Positions 29,950 through 38,820 of a stretch of 64,000 nt of DNA are shown here, piece after piece. The stretch comes from an uncultured Planctomycetaceae bacterium (GTDB taxonomy: Bacteria; Planctomycetota; Planctomycetia; Planctomycetales; Planctomycetaceae): positions 1 to 64,000 of the forward strand of contig CALSLT010000022.1 of NCBI GenBank assembly GCA_943787265.1, read 5' to 3'. Position numbers and translations under genes: made by a program. The notes beneath the pieces were generated by a model. That model did no database searches. It was not told where the DNA came from and was given only the letters and a program-made list of their open reading frames with translations. How positions within the stretch are numbered: the first letter of the stretch is position 1; every line of letters begins with the position of its first letter.

Positions 29950-30309
29950 ATGAATTCGTCCATCAGAGGAAAAGCAGAGCGAGGTGGCGAGACGAAGCGG
30001 TTGTGGCTGCCGCGTTGGATGACGATGTTTGCCAGTGTCTGTCTGGTTTGCTGCCTCGGATGCGGATATCCGGAAGTCAGTCCGAAGGCCTATGAAATCA
30101 CCAAGGCCTTGTATTCCGTTTGCAATCTGAAGCGGGACGGGGATCTCGACAAAGTGACCAATGTGATTTTGAAGGCCGCCACGGATTCAGAGCTCAGCGA
30201 AGCCGAATCAGAATGGCTGCTGGCAATCGTCCAAAAAGCCAGAAACGGTGAGTGGGAAGCAGCGGCTCAGGAAGCTCATTCAATCCTGAAGGACCAGGTT
30301 GACCTGTAG
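29950..30309 (+). CDS. Small lipoprotein-like protein of unknown function
   Basis: 119 residues from ATG 29950. A basic N-terminus is followed by a hydrophobic stretch ending in a possible lipobox (VCCLGCGYPE, Cys near 37-39), then a soluble helical part with ITKALYSVCNLKRDGDLDKV. Small genes of this type regularly follow DUF1559 genes in planctomycetes. I do not recognise a domain. A TTG six bases upstream overlaps the DUF1559 stop and could also start it. Confidence 0.7.
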   Translation: MNSSIRGKAERGGETKRLWLPRWMTMFASVCLVCCLGCGYPEVSPKAYEITKALYSVCNLKRDGDLDKVTNVILKAATDSELSEAESEWLLAIVQKARNGEWEAAAQEAHSILKDQVDL

Positions 30310-30637
30310 GATCGCGTGGTCGGGCCTGTTGGCTGGTGGATCGGCATTCGATGACGTGCAGGCGGAGACAGTCTCGACAGTCGTCCGTGCTACCGAATGA
30401 GGGCGGACCGCGTCCCAGCCTGTGCTCCTGTTCCGTTCGTCGGCTTCGGTAACCGTGAGAGAGGTAAGTTCGAGTTTGACAATCGAATGTTAGAAGGCCT
30501 GGCTGCTGCGTCGAGTTCCCTTTATCCAGACGCAACGCTTACCCTGCACTCGCTCAAGAGTCGGCTTGACGAAACAGACGTCGGGCCGTGCCTCGTCTGT
30601 ATCTTCCCTTAATACAGCTTTATGGCCGACTACTCGT
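30310..30637. other. Gene-free stretch
   Basis: 328 bases without a supported gene. Short open frames on both strands resemble nothing. It must hold the promoter of the CPBP protease gene. Confidence 0.45.
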
Positions 30638-31507
30638 ATGGATGAGTCAGCGGATTCAGAAGTGTCGCATCAGGAGCGACGGGACACCGATCGGGTGTCA
30701 GTGGATCTTTCTTTGCGGCAACTCATTCTGCCGACCATTCCGTTGATTCTGCTGGTGGCTTTTGGTTTTACGTTTCACCCGAATGCAACAGTAGAACCCA
30801 AACTGCAGTGGTCAGGGACTTCGGAGAAAGACGGCAATGGAGAGATCACTCTTCAAGTCGACAAGACACTCATGATTGAAGGCGCGATCGACTGGTGGAT
30901 TGGACCTTTTTTAGTCCACAAACAGAGCGTTTCGCGGCCTTACGAAGAGATCCCGGAGATCAACTGGAGCATTGAGGAAACTCGTGGCTGGTGGATGACG
31001 ATCGCTGGTGCTTTTGCGTTTGCTGTCTTCTTCCCGGCAGCCTGGAGTCAGAAGTGGCATGGTCGATGGGCTGACGGTCCGCCTCGAGTCGCTTCTGGCA
31101 GAGCCATTCTGATTATTGTCTGCGTTCTGACTTTTCTCGTCGGGGTCTGTTGGCTGTTCAAAGGGATGAATCCTCAGTCCGTCGACGGTCTGTCTCAGGA
31201 ATTCAGCGGTGCCAGGAATCTCGGGTGGAGAATGGCGGCCGTCATCATCCTGTTTCCGGTCGCTGAGGAACTGGTTTTCCGAGCAATGCTGCAACGATTG
31301 CTGGCTCGACGTCTGGCAGTTCGTCACGCCGTGTTGATTCAGGCCTTGTGCTTTGGAGCGGTGCATCTGGCGACACCGATGCACGTCCTGATTGGAGTCT
31401 TTGGCGGACTCTCTTTCGGCATGATCTACGCGGCGACAAATCGCCTCTCGCTTACCATCGCGACTCACTGCGCCAGTAACGCGATTTTCATCCTGCTCAT
31501 TCTTTGA
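30638..31507 (+). CDS. CPBP family intramembrane metalloprotease
   Basis: A 289-residue multi-pass membrane protein. The Abi/CPBP motifs are EELVFRAMLQ (Glu210-Glu211, Arg215), ALCFGAVH (His243) and THCASNAIF near the end, which form the zinc-type active site of type II CAAX prenyl endopeptidase-like proteases. A periplasmic loop of about 65 residues lies between helices 1 and 2. Substrates in bacteria are mostly unknown. ATG 30638 is preferred; an upstream TTG frame would add 24 unlikely residues. Confidence 0.88.
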   Translation: MDESADSEVSHQERRDTDRVSVDLSLRQLILPTIPLILLVAFGFTFHPNATVEPKLQWSGTSEKDGNGEITLQVDKTLMIEGAIDWWIGPFLVHKQSVSRPYEEIPEINWSIEETRGWWMTIAGAFAFAVFFPAAWSQKWHGRWADGPPRVASGRAILIIVCVLTFLVGVCWLFKGMNPQSVDGLSQEFSGARNLGWRMAAVIILFPVAEELVFRAMLQRLLARRLAVRHAVLIQALCFGAVHLATPMHVLIGVFGGLSFGMIYAATNRLSLTIATHCASNAIFILLIL

Positions 31508-31549
31508 CGAGTTGGATGTCCGTCACCAGAGTTACCGCCGGTGATGTAG

Positions 31550-31694
31550 GCTGGGACTCGTCCCAGCTTTCCCGTTCATTTGCTTCCAGCGATATTCAGT
31601 TCGCGTGACCAAGAGTTCGACCGAATTTGGACGAGGCGATTCAATCTCGCCGTCGGGTTTATCGATGACATTTCTTGCTGGGACGCGTCCCAGC
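31550..31694. repeat. Pair of inverted palindromes after the CPBP gene
   Basis: GCTGGGACTCGTCCCAGC at 31550-31567 and GCTGGGACGCGTCCCAGC at 31677-31694 are each palindromic. With flanking GTAG and CTAC they also face each other as an inverted pair. The layout resembles REP/BIME elements and lies between convergent genes, where it could act as a terminator. Confidence 0.7.
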
Positions 31695-31725
31695 CTACGT
31701 CACTGGATGACTGGCCGACTCTGTC

Positions 31726-32412
31726 CTAGAGTTTTGATTCGTAGGCTGCTTTGAATGCCGGGTGCCCGTCTTCGCCTTCTGGCTGGTACCACTCGGTTGA
31801 GGCGGCTTTCAGGCCGGATGCGGCTGCAGCGTAGGCTTCCGCAGAGTTCAGGAAGCGGGCGGAATTGTCTTCGAGCCAGATGGCGTTCGGGCTGTCGACC
31901 ATGCTGCAAAACACGGTGGCCTGCTTATCGCCGAAATTGAAGACTCCCTGCTTTTTCGCAAGTTTCATGGCGCGAGTCATGGCGACCAGCCAACTGACAG
32001 CATTGCCTTTCTCGGGAGATTCATCCCAGTCTTCAACTTCGCCGAGATGTTTCGTCAGAGCGTCAAAGTTGACAGGCAGTCCTTCGGACCAGAATTCGCC
32101 GAAGTACCATCGGTCAAAGTCGGTGCCGTCGGTCGTTGCGAGATGCTGGTCCGTGTTGGTGTACAACTGGACGTCGCTGGAATCATCGAGCACGACCAGA
32201 GCCACGGCGTAAACAGTTGCTCCTGATTCGAGCGTCGGGCGAAACTCATTCATCGCTTGGACGATCGCTTCGGCCAGTTCTGTCGCCGCGTTGTCGATTG
32301 TTTCTTCGCTCACTTGAGATGCTCCATTTCTGCCACAACCAACGAATCCGAAACCAGCGATCGCGCCGAGTGATGTCTCAAGGAAGGATCGACGTGGCAG
32401 GAGAATATTCAT
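31726..32412 (-). CDS. Tat-exported lipoprotein, DUF4303-like
   Basis: A 228-residue protein from ATG 32412. The N-terminus has a twin-arginine signal, PRRSFLETSLGAIAGFGFVG, ending in a lipobox Cys (VGCGRN). The mature part, with YAVALVVLDDSSDVQLYTNT, FDRWYFGEFWSEG and VFCSMVDSPNAIWLEDNSAR, resembles DUF4303 proteins; the match is from memory and moderate. No catalytic motif is visible. A signal of this kind on a DUF4303-like protein is uncommon to my knowledge. It stands alone between two palindrome-rich spacers. Confidence 0.65.
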   Translation of the reverse strand: MNILLPRRSFLETSLGAIAGFGFVGCGRNGASQVSEETIDNAATELAEAIVQAMNEFRPTLESGATVYAVALVVLDDSSDVQLYTNTDQHLATTDGTDFDRWYFGEFWSEGLPVNFDALTKHLGEVEDWDESPEKGNAVSWLVAMTRAMKLAKKQGVFNFGDKQATVFCSMVDSPNAIWLEDNSARFLNSAEAYAAAASGLKAASTEWYQPEGEDGHPAFKAAYESKL

Positions 32413-32512
32413 GGCAGCACACTCCGGAATATCGATCGCCGTGAAATAGTTTTCGAGGCGACATCGTCGGACGACGAAGCTGAAAGGCAATTATGGCGGA
32501 ATCGAACTGTCT

Positions 32513-32584
32513 GAACAGGAGAAGGCAGAGAGAGCAGAGTCAGGATTCGAGGGTCTTCTCTGCTTCCTCTGTTCTCTCCTGTTA
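32513..32584. repeat. Long hairpin element, copy A
   Basis: Left arm GAACAGGAGAAGGCAGAGAG, right arm ending TCTCTCCTGTTAAGAATC, with GGATTCGAGGGTC between. A second copy with the same arms and core lies at 59052-59123. Confidence 0.8.
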
Positions 32585-32711
32585 AGAATCTCTTCGGCTG
32601 ACAGGCCGACTCTGTCATTTTTGGGGTGGCTGTGATTGCTTGCAATCAGGGCGGCGCAGCCGCAAGAGGTCACTCGCAGGCTTAAGTCGGTTACCTCTTG
32701 TCGCTCCGCGA

Positions 32712-32827
32712 CACCGGTTGCGAGCAACCGGTGCGCCCCGCGGTCGGTATTTCATCGCGAGCTGATGGTTGAGGTATCTTGTGCCTTCGGCATCCAGACA
32801 AGCTAAAAGAGATTGTCTGGGGCACCC
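32712..32827. repeat. Two hairpins next to the amidohydrolase stop
   Basis: CACCGGTTGC and GCAACCGGTG (32712-32733) form a ten-pair stem with a two-base loop. Next to it CCAGACA and TGTCTGG pair around an A-rich loop, inside an outer GTGCC/GGCAC stem. The second one lies just behind the stop of the minus-strand amidohydrolase gene and may be its terminator. Confidence 0.6.
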
Positions 32828-32831
32828 TGCC

Positions 32832-33935
32832 TTATCGGGCAATTCCATAGAATCGTTTTGCATTATGAGCGAACAGGTCAGCCTGATCGGCAGGTGACAT
32901 TGAGCCGACGACTTCGCAATAGGCACGGTAAAGTGAGTCGTAACTGATTGCGACTTTCTCGATTGGGAAGTTGGATGCGAATTGGCACCGCTTTACGCCG
33001 AATACGTTAATGGCGAAGGTGATGAATGGTTCGATTGCATCTGCAACTTCATTGGCGGACGGAGAGCGGTCGGTTGTCCTGAAGGGAAAACCGCAAACCG
33101 GCATGAGGAGCCCTGACAGTTTGACGTGCACGTTGCCGCAGGCAGCCAATCGCTCCATCGAATTCATCCACTCGGCTTTTGTTCGGTCTCGTTCTGCGGG
33201 TGAACGGCCCAGTCGACCAAACGGACCTGCAACGGCTACCGGAGTGCCTAGATGGCACAGAACAATGGGCTGATCTGGGAAACACTTGGCGAGATCAACC
33301 AATTCATCGATCTGGCTGTGATAAACGGTTGCATCAAAACTCAGATCGAAACGCCGGAGTTGGGCGAATCCGGCGCGCCAATCGGGACTGGCAGACAGTC
33401 TTTCTGACGACGTGCCGTTGTAAATGCTCGCGTCGGGATGCCAACTCAGCGTGTCACGGATGCTTCGAACTTTTGTACTGGCCACAAGATGTGCTTCAAG
33501 GACGTCCGATACTTTTTCACCCTTTGACAGGTTTGCGTGAGCCACAACTGCTTTGATTTGTGTGTTTTGAGTTTTCTCAAGTTGTTCCAACCAGATTGTT
33601 TCGTTGACCGGAGCAAAGTCGTCCTTCCCTTCCCATCCGGCTTCAACATGTACGACTCCCTCAACAGGGCATTCGCCCACTTCGTTTTGCAAGGTCGCTG
33701 GAAGATGGGGGCGAATGATGTGACTCGACGTTCCAAAGAAATCGACAGCATTTCGTGGAAACAGCCGCATGGCCGCCCACTCGGTAATTCGAGAACTGAA
33801 GCCAAGCGTTCGAACAAGCGGAGAAACTGCGCGCGGCGTAGTTCGTGGGTCCCAAAAGTGGACATGCGAATCGAAAAACGAAGGAATGGCTTGTTGATTC
33901 ACTTGGAAATCGGTGTCCACAAAGTGATGCAGCAA
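32832..33935 (-). CDS. Amidohydrolase family 2 protein
   Basis: A 367-residue TIM-barrel hydrolase of the amidohydrolase-related type. The metal-site motif FDSHVHFWDP is at 21-30, followed by GVVHVEAGW, RSIRDTLSW, QPIVLCHLGTPV (metal His), NVHVKLSGL and CQFASNFPIEK, the family's final Asp region, here Asn instead of the more usual Asp. Relatives hydrolyse lactones or decarboxylate aromatic acids. The only start available is TTG 33935, two bases after the sigma factor stop, which suggests coupling to that gene. Confidence 0.85.
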   Translation of the reverse strand: MLHHFVDTDFQVNQQAIPSFFDSHVHFWDPRTTPRAVSPLVRTLGFSSRITEWAAMRLFPRNAVDFFGTSSHIIRPHLPATLQNEVGECPVEGVVHVEAGWEGKDDFAPVNETIWLEQLEKTQNTQIKAVVAHANLSKGEKVSDVLEAHLVASTKVRSIRDTLSWHPDASIYNGTSSERLSASPDWRAGFAQLRRFDLSFDATVYHSQIDELVDLAKCFPDQPIVLCHLGTPVAVAGPFGRLGRSPAERDRTKAEWMNSMERLAACGNVHVKLSGLLMPVCGFPFRTTDRSPSANEVADAIEPFITFAINVFGVKRCQFASNFPIEKVAISYDSLYRAYCEVVGSMSPADQADLFAHNAKRFYGIAR

Positions 33936-33937
33936 AT

Positions 33938-34534
33938 TTAACCTTGCTCGCCGTCGCTCTGCGGTTCTTTGAGCAGGATGCGGAGCTTTTCACGGAGTTC
34001 GTTGCGGGCTCGGTGGATGCGGCTGCGGATGGTGCCGATCGGGCAGCCGACGGCTTCGGCGGCGTCCTCGTAGGACAGGCCCTCGATCTCGGTCAGGACG
34101 ATCGCCTGGCGGAACTCGTCAGAGAGTTCGCTTAAGGCTCGGCGAACCAGCTCCTGCTCTTCCTGAACTTCCATGCGGCCGGACGGGCGAGCGCCGCCTC
34201 GTTCATCGACGGGTTCGATGCCGGCGGCTTCTTTGGCAGTCTCGACAGATGATGTCTTCTGTCGGGCGGCTTTGCGGCGGAAACTGATCGTCGCGTTGAC
34301 GGCGATGCGGAACAGCCACGTGTAGAACTGCGAGTCGCCTCGGAATGATTCCAGCTTGCGGAAAGCGTGGACGAAGGCTTCCTGAGCGAGGTCTCTGGCG
34401 TCTTCGGGCGACTTGACCATCAGCATGATCGAGTGGTACAGCCGGTCCTGATAGCGCACGACGAGCTTGCCGAACGCGTCTGTATCGCCCGCGAGCGTTG
34501 CCTGGATCAGGAGTTGGTCGTCTTCGGAAGTCAA
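33938..34534 (-). CDS. ECF-type RNA polymerase sigma factor (RpoE-like)
   Basis: A 198-residue sigma factor with region 2 (AFGKLVVRYQDRLYHSIMLM, DLAQEAFVHAFRKLESFRGD, FYTWLFRIAVNATIS) and region 4 (LSDEFRQAIVLTEIEGLSYE, CPIGTIRSRIHRARNELREK), separated by a charged linker of about 40 residues. TTG 34534 is the only plausible start after an in-frame TGA. It closely resembles RpoE-type factors. No anti-sigma gene is adjacent: lgt is upstream and an amidohydrolase gene follows. Confidence 0.92.
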   Translation of the reverse strand: MTSEDDQLLIQATLAGDTDAFGKLVVRYQDRLYHSIMLMVKSPEDARDLAQEAFVHAFRKLESFRGDSQFYTWLFRIAVNATISFRRKAARQKTSSVETAKEAAGIEPVDERGGARPSGRMEVQEEQELVRRALSELSDEFRQAIVLTEIEGLSYEDAAEAVGCPIGTIRSRIHRARNELREKLRILLKEPQSDGEQG

Positions 34535-34561
34535 CGAATGCGGGCTGCTCTGAACGCTGAA

Positions 34562-35650
34562 TCAAACGGTTGGCGAAACCTGACCACCAGGAGACGACGG
34601 TGATGGTAATTGCGACGACGGGCGAGTCCAACTCCACCATGACAGAAGCATCCCCGCGACGAGCACTCCCAGACTAACCAACTGAGATATCGTCAGGCCA
34701 GTGCCGAGCTGGCCGAGTTCGTCGTTCCGCAGAATTTCCAGGCAAATGCGGGAAATCGGGTAGAGCATCATCGCCAGAGCGATCACCGAACCGTCGCCTT
34801 TCCGGTAGCGGTAATAGGCGATCATGATCACGGCCAGAATCACGCCGTTGATCGAGCTGTAGATTTGCGTCGGGTGCAGAGACATCGTCACAGGGGCGTC
34901 TTCCATGAGGAAACCTCGCTGGACAAGAGCGCCCCAGGCCGCACTTTCCTGAGGAAACTGAACGGCCCACGGAAGCGAGCACGCGTTGCCGTAGCAGCAG
35001 CCGTTGAGGAAGCAGCCCAGCCGACCGAACGCGATCCCGACAAAGACGGCCGGCATCATCGCGTCGCCGAATTTTAACGGATCGACTTTGTTCATCCGGC
35101 ACATGACGAAGTACGTTGCCCCGGCGAGAATGATACCGCCATACAGGACCAGGCCGCCGTCTGGCAGCATGACCGACGCCTTAACGTAGTCGATCAGCGA
35201 AAGGCAGTCGGCGTAAACTTTCTGTCGAAATTGAATAAGGTGAAAGAGTCTCGCCCCGACCACGCCGGACAACACGATCCAGACGGCCATCTCCCGAGCA
35301 AAGGTCGGATCGGCGTTGGCGAGTGGTGCTCGTTTGGCTGCCGTCCACCCGCAAGCCAGGACACCAGCAACGAGCATTGCTCCATAGCCGAAGATTGGCA
35401 GATGTGTGATGTGAGGCGGGACGATCGACGGAATAAGCACGATGCCGACCGCAAACGCCGCCCAGTAGCCGGTGGCGACTTTCAGTTCGCTGGTGAAACC
35501 GCCTTCTGATTTCAGGAGACGCCGCAGCGAGAACGCTCCGAAGAGGCACCACAAAAGCAGCACAATGCCGAATCCGAAACCAGGGACGTCACCGAGCGGA
35601 CCGAGTGACCAGTCGCCTTGAATCGGGATTCGTAAAAGAACCTGTAGCAC
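34562..35650 (-). CDS. lgt: Prolipoprotein diacylglyceryl transferase
   Basis: A 362-residue membrane enzyme, longer than the usual 260-300 because of an N-terminal addition of about 70 residues with two extra helices. Family landmarks are GARLFHLIQF, DGGLVLYGGIILAG, the strongly conserved GRLGCFLNGCCYGNAC and HPTQIYSSING. It moves the diacylglyceryl group from phosphatidylglycerol to the lipobox Cys, the first step of lipoprotein maturation, which the several lipoproteins of this window would need. The start appears to be GTG 35650. Confidence 0.93.
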   Translation of the reverse strand: MLQVLLRIPIQGDWSLGPLGDVPGFGFGIVLLLWCLFGAFSLRRLLKSEGGFTSELKVATGYWAAFAVGIVLIPSIVPPHITHLPIFGYGAMLVAGVLACGWTAAKRAPLANADPTFAREMAVWIVLSGVVGARLFHLIQFRQKVYADCLSLIDYVKASVMLPDGGLVLYGGIILAGATYFVMCRMNKVDPLKFGDAMMPAVFVGIAFGRLGCFLNGCCYGNACSLPWAVQFPQESAAWGALVQRGFLMEDAPVTMSLHPTQIYSSINGVILAVIMIAYYRYRKGDGSVIALAMMLYPISRICLEILRNDELGQLGTGLTISQLVSLGVLVAGMLLSWWSWTRPSSQLPSPSSPGGQVSPTV

Positions 35651-35718
35651 GGTGGTCTCCAGAATGTTCGAACCTTCCAGAGGTCATCAGGAAAGTTCCG
35701 AAAATTATCGCGCAGAGC

Positions 35719-35814
35719 CGCGGAGACACAGAGGTTTTGAGCTTGAATTTGTTCTCTGTGTCTCCGCGCGAGTCTTATCCGCTTCAAGTTTTATAAGGTG
35801 CGTCGAGACGCACC
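35719..35814. repeat. Inverted repeat and palindrome behind panC
   Basis: CGCGGAGACACAGAG (35719-35733) and CTCTGTGTCTCCGCG (35754-35768) are perfect 15-base inverted repeats. GGTGCGTCGAGACGCACC (35797-35814) is a palindrome of a type found again at 40945 and 40981. They probably end the panC transcript. Confidence 0.7.
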
Positions 35815-35822
35815 CTACCTTT

Positions 35823-36668
35823 TCAGATAGTAATCAGCATGTTGTCGATCAGCCGCGTTGATCCGACTTTGCCTGCGATTAGAGCGACCATTTGCGGGAC
35901 GGCGTCGGCGACTTCGGAAAGGGTATTCGCGTCGGCGATCACGGCGTAGTCCAGTTTTACGTCGGGGAATTGTGCGAGGTGGTCGAGCATGGCCTGTCGA
36001 GCGTCGGCTGGTGACTTGCCGTCGGCAGTGCAAGCGTCGTGGGCGATTTTCAAAGATTGCGACAATGCGAGGGCGGATTGACGGTCGGGGTCGCTGAGGT
36101 AGGTGTTTCGGCTGCTCATGGCGAGGCCATCGGATTCCCGGACGGTCGGGCAGGTGCGGATCTCCAGCGGAACGTTCAGATCGTCAACCATGTGCCGAAT
36201 CAGCAATTGCTGCTGGTAGTCCTTTTGCCCGAAGAAGGCGATGTCCGGCAGGACCATGTTGAAAAGTTTCAGCACGATCGTCGTGACACCTCGGAAATGG
36301 CTCGGTCGGTGTGCGCCTTCCAGCGTCGTTGAGCACCGAGGAACTTCGACAAAAGCCGCGTCGTCTGCCGGGTAGACCGTGTCGGCATCCGGGTTGAAGA
36401 CCAGGTCCACTCCGGCGTTTTCACACCGGCGGAGATCGTCTTCGAGCGGTCTTGGGTACTTCGAGAGGTCTTCGTGCGGAGCGAACTGCGTCGGGTTGAC
36501 GAAGATCGTGACGACGACGAAGTCGGTTTCCTTTCGCGCGGCCTCGACGAGCGAAATGTGTCCGTCATGGAGCGCACCCATTGTCGGAACGCAGCCGATG
36601 TTTTTTCCGGCGACGCGTGCGGATCGGACTTGAGTTCGCAGATCGTCGATTGTTTGAACGGTTTTCAT
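35823..36668 (-). CDS. panC: Pantothenate synthetase
   Basis: A 281-residue pantoate-beta-alanine ligase. The ATP-binding HIGH-type motif is PTMGALHDGHISLVEA; FVNPTQFAPHEDLSKYPRPL, FFGQKDYQQQLLIRHM and the KMSKS-like SSRNTYLS are all present. It joins pantoate and beta-alanine with ATP to make pantothenate. ATG 36668 (MKTVQTIDDLR) is the family-like start. No panB or panD gene lies nearby. Confidence 0.95.
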   Translation of the reverse strand: MKTVQTIDDLRTQVRSARVAGKNIGCVPTMGALHDGHISLVEAARKETDFVVVTIFVNPTQFAPHEDLSKYPRPLEDDLRRCENAGVDLVFNPDADTVYPADDAAFVEVPRCSTTLEGAHRPSHFRGVTTIVLKLFNMVLPDIAFFGQKDYQQQLLIRHMVDDLNVPLEIRTCPTVRESDGLAMSSRNTYLSDPDRQSALALSQSLKIAHDACTADGKSPADARQAMLDHLAQFPDVKLDYAVIADANTLSEVADAVPQMVALIAGKVGSTRLIDNMLITI

Positions 36669-36734
36669 TCGTTGGTTTTGGATCAGAGAAAGTAGGTCGA
36701 AATAGATCGCTTGATCACGATCGGCTCTCAAAGG

Positions 36735-36982
36735 ATTTTACCCGCCCTCTGGGAGGGGCGAGCTTTAGCGAGGGGAGGGTTGCCGCCTCGATGAATGGCT
36801 CGTATTCAAATCGCATTCTCACGTTGCCCCTCTCCTCGCTGGGGCTCGACTCTCCCCAGGGAGAGTAAAGTTCAGGGATGCTGCGATTCTGAATGTCCAA
36901 TGTCGAACAAGGAATATCCAAGTGCGAAGTGTCAGGCCTGCAAAATTCAACCTTGGACATTGGTCATTCGAAATTGGACATT
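36735..36982. repeat. Two inverted repeats in the panC-LOG spacer
   Basis: A long imperfect inverted repeat has arms of about 48 bases at 36735-36782 and 36823-36870 (GGGGCGAGCTTTAGCGAGGG opposite CCTCGCTGGGGCTCG). A second one pairs AATGTCCAAT (36892-36901) with ATTGGACATT (36973-36982). No gene is supported in this 350-base spacer. Confidence 0.65.
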
Positions 36983-37019
36983 TCTTCAACCGGCGTTCAG
37001 AACTCAAAAGTTGCCGCCT

Positions 37020-38108
37020 CTAACGGCCGATGGTCTGGTTCGGGCGGGATGGCACGTCGGCGAAGTCGTCTCCCGGATCCAGGTCTTTGTTCAGCTTGTT
37101 GATGAGCTGCCGGAGCCGACCGATGCTGCGACGGTTGAAGCTCATCTTCAGGCGAGGCAAATGCCGAATGTGCCGCTCGTCGTGTTCGAACAGGTGGGCG
37201 GCGGATTTTTCGATCCTGCCTTCGCTGAGCAGGTCAGAAAACTCGTCGTTCAGTTCCTCGACGTATTCGTCCGTCGGTTCGACTCGGATACGCAGAATCA
37301 AGCGGTCGCGGATGTACCGCATGCTGTCGTAAACCGTGTAGAAATTCATGATCTCGTCGTACGCTTCTTCGAGATCTTCGGTCACCATGAAAAGTGACAT
37401 GTCTGCTGGCGAGATCAGGCCCTGATCCAGAAGCTGAGTTTCGACGAACTTCTTCCACTCTTTCCAGTACGTCCCGCCAGGTTCGTCGATGCAGACAATC
37501 GGCATCATGTCTCGCTTGCCGGTCTGGATGAGCGTCAGCGCTTCGAAGCCTTCGTCCTGAGTTCCGAAGCCGCCGGCAAACAGCGCGATGGCGTGAACTT
37601 CTTTGACGAAGAGCAGCTTTCTGGTGAAGAAGTATTTCAGGTTAACGAGCTTGCGGTCGCCTTCGATGATGTGGTTCGCGCTTTGTTCGAACGGGAGGAT
37701 AATGTTGACCCCCATCGACATTTCGCGGCCAGCTCCGACATGAGCCCCTTCCATGATTCCGCCGCCGGCTCCGGTCAGGACATACCAGCCGGATTCGGCC
37801 ATGATCTTTCCGAACATGACGGAGTGCTGGTAGGCGCCTTCTTCCGGTTTGGTCCTGGCGGATCCGAAGACGGTCACTTTTCGGTGCTTGCGATACTTCG
37901 AGAAAACTCGGAACGAGTACCGAAGTTCCCGCAGCGTCCGACTGAGAATCTTCAGGTCGCCTTTAGCGGCCTTGTCGTCTTCAAGTTTGTCGACCGTGCG
38001 GCGCATGTCGTCGAGCAGACGATCTCTTGTGACCGGATCTTTGCGAGGCTTCTTTTCGGCCGGTGAAGGCTGCTGCTCTGAGTCCGGTTGTTTGTTCGGC
38101 TCGTCCAT
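37020..38108 (-). CDS. LOG-family (TIGR00730) protein
   Basis: A 362-residue protein with the lysine decarboxylase-like (LOG) Rossmann domain at about 85-265: [31 protein letters not shown] and the signature region [19 protein letters not shown]. The family includes cytokinin-activating nucleotide phosphoribohydrolases and nucleotide nucleosidases. The usual P-G-G-x-G-T-x-x-E reads A-G-G-F-G-T-Q-D-E here, keeping the catalytic Glu. An N-terminal charged segment (1-75) and a C-terminal extension of about 100 residues set it apart from short LOG enzymes. The start is ATG 38108; another ATG lies four codons upstream. Confidence 0.85.
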   Translation of the reverse strand: MDEPNKQPDSEQQPSPAEKKPRKDPVTRDRLLDDMRRTVDKLEDDKAAKGDLKILSRTLRELRYSFRVFSKYRKHRKVTVFGSARTKPEEGAYQHSVMFGKIMAESGWYVLTGAGGGIMEGAHVGAGREMSMGVNIILPFEQSANHIIEGDRKLVNLKYFFTRKLLFVKEVHAIALFAGGFGTQDEGFEALTLIQTGKRDMMPIVCIDEPGGTYWKEWKKFVETQLLDQGLISPADMSLFMVTEDLEEAYDEIMNFYTVYDSMRYIRDRLILRIRVEPTDEYVEELNDEFSDLLSEGRIEKSAAHLFEHDERHIRHLPRLKMSFNRRSIGRLRQLINKLNKDLDPGDDFADVPSRPNQTIGR

Positions 38109-38201
38109 GAAATATCTCACTCAGCTTGTATGGTCTGAAATCAGCGTTTAGTTACTGGTGCTGCCTTTGTCCGACTCGAGAATCCTTCCATGAGTTCGGC
38201 C

Positions 38202-38567
38202 TTACGCTCCGACGGCTTCCAAGGCTTCTTCGCGTGAATCGTAAATGGCCCACAGTGTGTCGAGTGCCGTGATTCTCAGAAGTTCGACGGCCAGGTCGCT
38301 CGCTCCGCACAGGACGAGTTCTCCACCGCGAGTTTTGACGAGTTTGTGGCAGCGTAAAAGTAGTGCCAGGAATACCGAGCCGAAGTAGCTGACTTCGCTC
38401 AGGTCGAAAATGACCATCGGGACTTCCTGTTCCCGCATCGGGCTCATGACGATTTCGGCGGCCTGTTCGATGAGATCCCACTTGAGATCCTCGATGTCGC
38501 TGGCGGGGGTGATGATGACCGTATTGCCGTGCCATTTGAGTTCGAAGGTGTCATTGAAGTCTGACAT
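38202..38567 (-). CDS. STAS domain protein (anti-sigma factor antagonist-like)
   Basis: A 121-residue single STAS domain: [33 protein letters not shown] and [18 protein letters not shown]. In SpoIIAA-type proteins the residue phosphorylated is Ser in 'D-x-S'; here the loop reads SEVSYFGS, so Ser near 68 is the candidate. It may take part in partner switching, but no kinase or phosphatase gene is close by. ATG 38567 is chosen; the upstream frame to 38651 adds 28 unlikely residues. Confidence 0.82.
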   Translation of the reverse strand: MSDFNDTFELKWHGNTVIITPASDIEDLKWDLIEQAAEIVMSPMREQEVPMVIFDLSEVSYFGSVFLALLLRCHKLVKTRGGELVLCGASDLAVELLRITALDTLWAIYDSREEALEAVGA

Positions 38568-38820
38568 GGATGGGTTCTCAGCCGATACGAAAGGAATTCG
38601 GAATGAAGTGTCTGAAAAATCGGGCCGAACGGCCTGGCGAGACTGCGGCAAATTACCAGCTTGTCGCGAGGGCGAGAAGCCGAGCTGGGCATCCGCGGGC
38701 CGCGTGTGGACCAGTTCGGACCGGCCGGGCGGGCGAAACAGCCTTGAATCATTCCGTCGGGGCGGTAAACCACGCGTCAGTACCCGCTGACACTTTCAAT
38801 TGAAGAATGATTTCTGCCAA

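Noticed and set aside
36795-37397. Plus-strand open frame of 200 codons over the panC-LOG spacer
   Set aside because: It runs through inverted repeats and the reverse of the LOG gene without family likeness.
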